A stretch of 62,000 nucleotides of DNA. Origin: Adiantum capillus-veneris (lineage: Eukaryota > Streptophyta > Polypodiopsida > Polypodiales > Pteridaceae). Below are positions 60,094 to 62,000 of this stretch, piece by piece. Position 1 is the stretch's first letter, and the number at the start of each line of letters is the position of its first letter. The translations under genes and the position numbers were made by a program. Under the pieces are notes generated by a model. The model was not told where the DNA came from, ran no database searches, and saw nothing but the letters and a program-made list of their open reading frames with translations. The stretch is taken from positions 3,070,001 to 3,132,000 of the forward strand of contig CM043968.1 in the NCBI GenBank assembly GCA_014529385.2, read 5' to 3'.

Positions 60094-62000
60094 TGTAAAA
60101 TTGGCCTCTTCTACCGAGAAGGACATTTACAATATTAGAAAGTTCAATGGCACAAATGTTTCTGTGTGGAAAGAGAAAATCTAGGATGTGCTAACCCAAA
60201 TGGTTAATTAGAGCCAATCTTTGAGCATGCAAAGGGAGATGGCTATACAAAAGTGCACTCGAAGATTCTAGATGCAAAAGCTATGTCCACTTTCACTTAC
60301 ACTTAGCCCAAAGGACATTTAAAGAATGATTGTCGTGCATGGCAAACAAACAAACAAGAAAAAGTCTTAAGACAGAAAGAAGTCTGACAATGACGGCAAG
60401 GTCAAAGCTAAGATTGAGAAGCTTGATGTACTAGAGTCTCCTAAGATTGTAGATGTGTGTGAGGTCCAAAATTCCTATGATGTTCTAGTCTTTACAAGAA
60501 ATTTTAGTCCAGCTTCTCTTATTGCACAAGATGCTAGCTTTGATCAGAATTGGGTCATCGATTATGTAGCCAATTTCCATGTGACACCTCATAGAGAATG
60601 GTTCTCTACATATGCACCTACTCATCGTAAAGTGAAGCTCAGTGAGGCCTATGAGCTTGAGGTACATGGTGTTGGAGACATCAAGCTAGTTATGCATAAT
60701 GATATGGAATTCATAGTCAAGAATGTTAGACATGTTTGCAAGCTAGTGAAGAGTTTAATATTTGCTGGTCAACTTAATGACTTGGGTTACAAAACACATT
60801 TGGGAATGATTCATGGTCAATTAGGAAAGGAAATCTTATGATTCTTAGGGTCAGAAGCATGGAATGCTTTCTTCATGTTTGTTTTCTATGTAAAAGAGGA
60901 TTGTATTTTCATAGCCGAGCTATTGTCTATTGAGTTATGGCATAGCTGGCTAAGCCATATGAGCCAAAAGGGAGTGAAAACACTAGCTCATTTTATTTAC
61001 TTGCATGTGTTAAGTTTTTGATTTTTCTATGTGTGAGCATTGTATCTATGGCACCAAACTAGGAACACCTCATTGCCATGAATAGGAAGTGTTTGCAACC
61101 ACGAGAACTTGTTCATAGAGGCGTTTGTCTCTACGGGGAGCTAGATATTTTGTGACTTTCATCATCGATGATTCCACTAGAAAGGTGTGGGCTTATCCTT
61201 TGCATGATAAGGATCAAGTCGTTTCTACTTTCTAGAAATTCTTAGCATTGATAGAGAATCAATATGGCAAGAATATCAAAAGCTTGAGAATTGATACTGG
61301 TGGAGAATATGTCTCCAAAGATTTTGAGAAATTGTATAGCAAGAGAGGTATCAAGAGGCATCTTATTGTGCCTTACACATCTAATTCAAATGGAGTCACA
61401 GAAAGAATGAACCGAACGATTCAAGAGCGAGTCACAACCATGCTTTCTATCGCAAATTTGACTCAAGGTTTTTTGGAAAGAGGCAATATTGACAACGTTA
61501 CATATCATTAATAGATCACCTAGTACACCATTGAATTACCAAATTCGAGAGGAGTTATGGTGTGGAAAGAAGCCAAATTATGATCTAATGTGTGTCTTTG
61601 GATGTAAGGCATATGCATATGTGCCCAAAGAGCTTTGGCACTCAAAACACAAAGTCATTCACAACTCACATGTTATCTTCAACAAATTGAATATGCACAA
61701 GAAACCTATTAAAGAGGTTAAGTATATAAAATTCATATTCAATGAAATTTCCTTAGAATTTGTGAAAAATCAAAAGACTGGTGATGTACCTTTCACTAAC
61801 AACATTTCCAATTGACAAGATAGAGAGAAATAATTAGGCTTTGAGACAATCTAATAGATCCTCACATCCACCTGAGTGGTTTCAACCAGGATTGGTCTAT
61901 GTCATGCTGATAGATTGCGGTGAGCCATCTTGTTACAAAGAAGCCATGCAAATGGATGACAAGGTCAAGTGGGACCAAGCCATGCAATTTGAGTACAATT
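60094..62000 (+). pseudogene. Copia gag-pol remnant, running off the window
   Basis: LASSTEKDIYNIRKFNGTNV near 60100 is a copia gag start. A protease-like WVIDYVANFHVTPHREWF at about 60549 sits where W(I)DSGAS is expected, with the active-site Asp kept but SGA changed to YVA. Integrase follows: DDSTRKVWAYPL (61168), SLRIDTGGEYVSKDF (61283), YTSNSNGVTERMNR (61375), then FGCKAYAYVPKE and SRDVIF-like NSHVIF. RT begins near 61930 (CGEPSCYKEAM...KWDQAM) and is cut by the window end. Stops occur near 60183, 60212, 60838 and 61234. No LTR or primer site was identified upstream. Confidence 0.85.

Overview
The window reads as a repeat-dominated stretch of a land-plant nuclear genome. Plant-type Ty1/copia and Ty3/gypsy elements, initiator-Met and Asp-tRNA-like primer sites, LINE coding remnants, a Mutator-like insertion, a SINE-like head and very long CA/GA/C microsatellites support this. 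A Penelope-like reverse transcriptase remnant, rare in flowering plants, makes a fern or other non-flowering vascular plant plausible; that is inference. No ordinary host gene, rRNA, canonical tRNA or CRISPR could be supported.

Layout. 1-8430: fragments of one gypsy-like family in an LTR-gag-LTR-gag-LTR order without pol, interrupted at 2400-7580 by an intact, very young copia element (LTRs differ by one base of length, TSD CGAAA, open 1,393-residue polyprotein). 8450-10228: LINE remnant (endonuclease tail plus RT). 10440-12140: Penelope-like RT remnant. 12371-22192: decayed gypsy chromovirus with long LTRs; a 785-bp terminal-inverted-repeat element sits in its 5' LTR and a 910-bp TRIM-like retroelement sits in its RT domain. 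22390-23710: second, more decayed gypsy pol.

23720-32005: minus-strand LTR element whose right LTR is split by a 4,917-bp insertion (26864-31780) with 9-bp target duplications and Mutator-like ends; the insertion carries a foldback MITE, a SINE-like head and long microsatellites. 32010-37100: unrecognised DNA with four separate tandem duplications. 37101-47682: a 10.6-kb minus-strand non-autonomous LTR element with a broken gag-like frame, no visible pol, a 2.7-kb leader built of ~290-bp repeats each centred on the palindrome GTAAATAATCGCGATTATTTAC, and a second tandem array near its 3' end. 48613-49122: possible LTR fragment. 50856-53707: internally deleted copia with TSD TTTTG. 53713-58478: about 4.8 kb with no recognisable gene. 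58479-58699: very long compound microsatellite. 60094-62000: decayed copia running off the window.

The only frame that looks functional is the copia polyprotein at 3076-7257. The rest is a nested record: LTR pairs give empty-site references that date and delimit the insertions in them. The most unusual structures are the palindrome-punctuated leader, the Mutator-like insertion, and the Penelope-like remnant.
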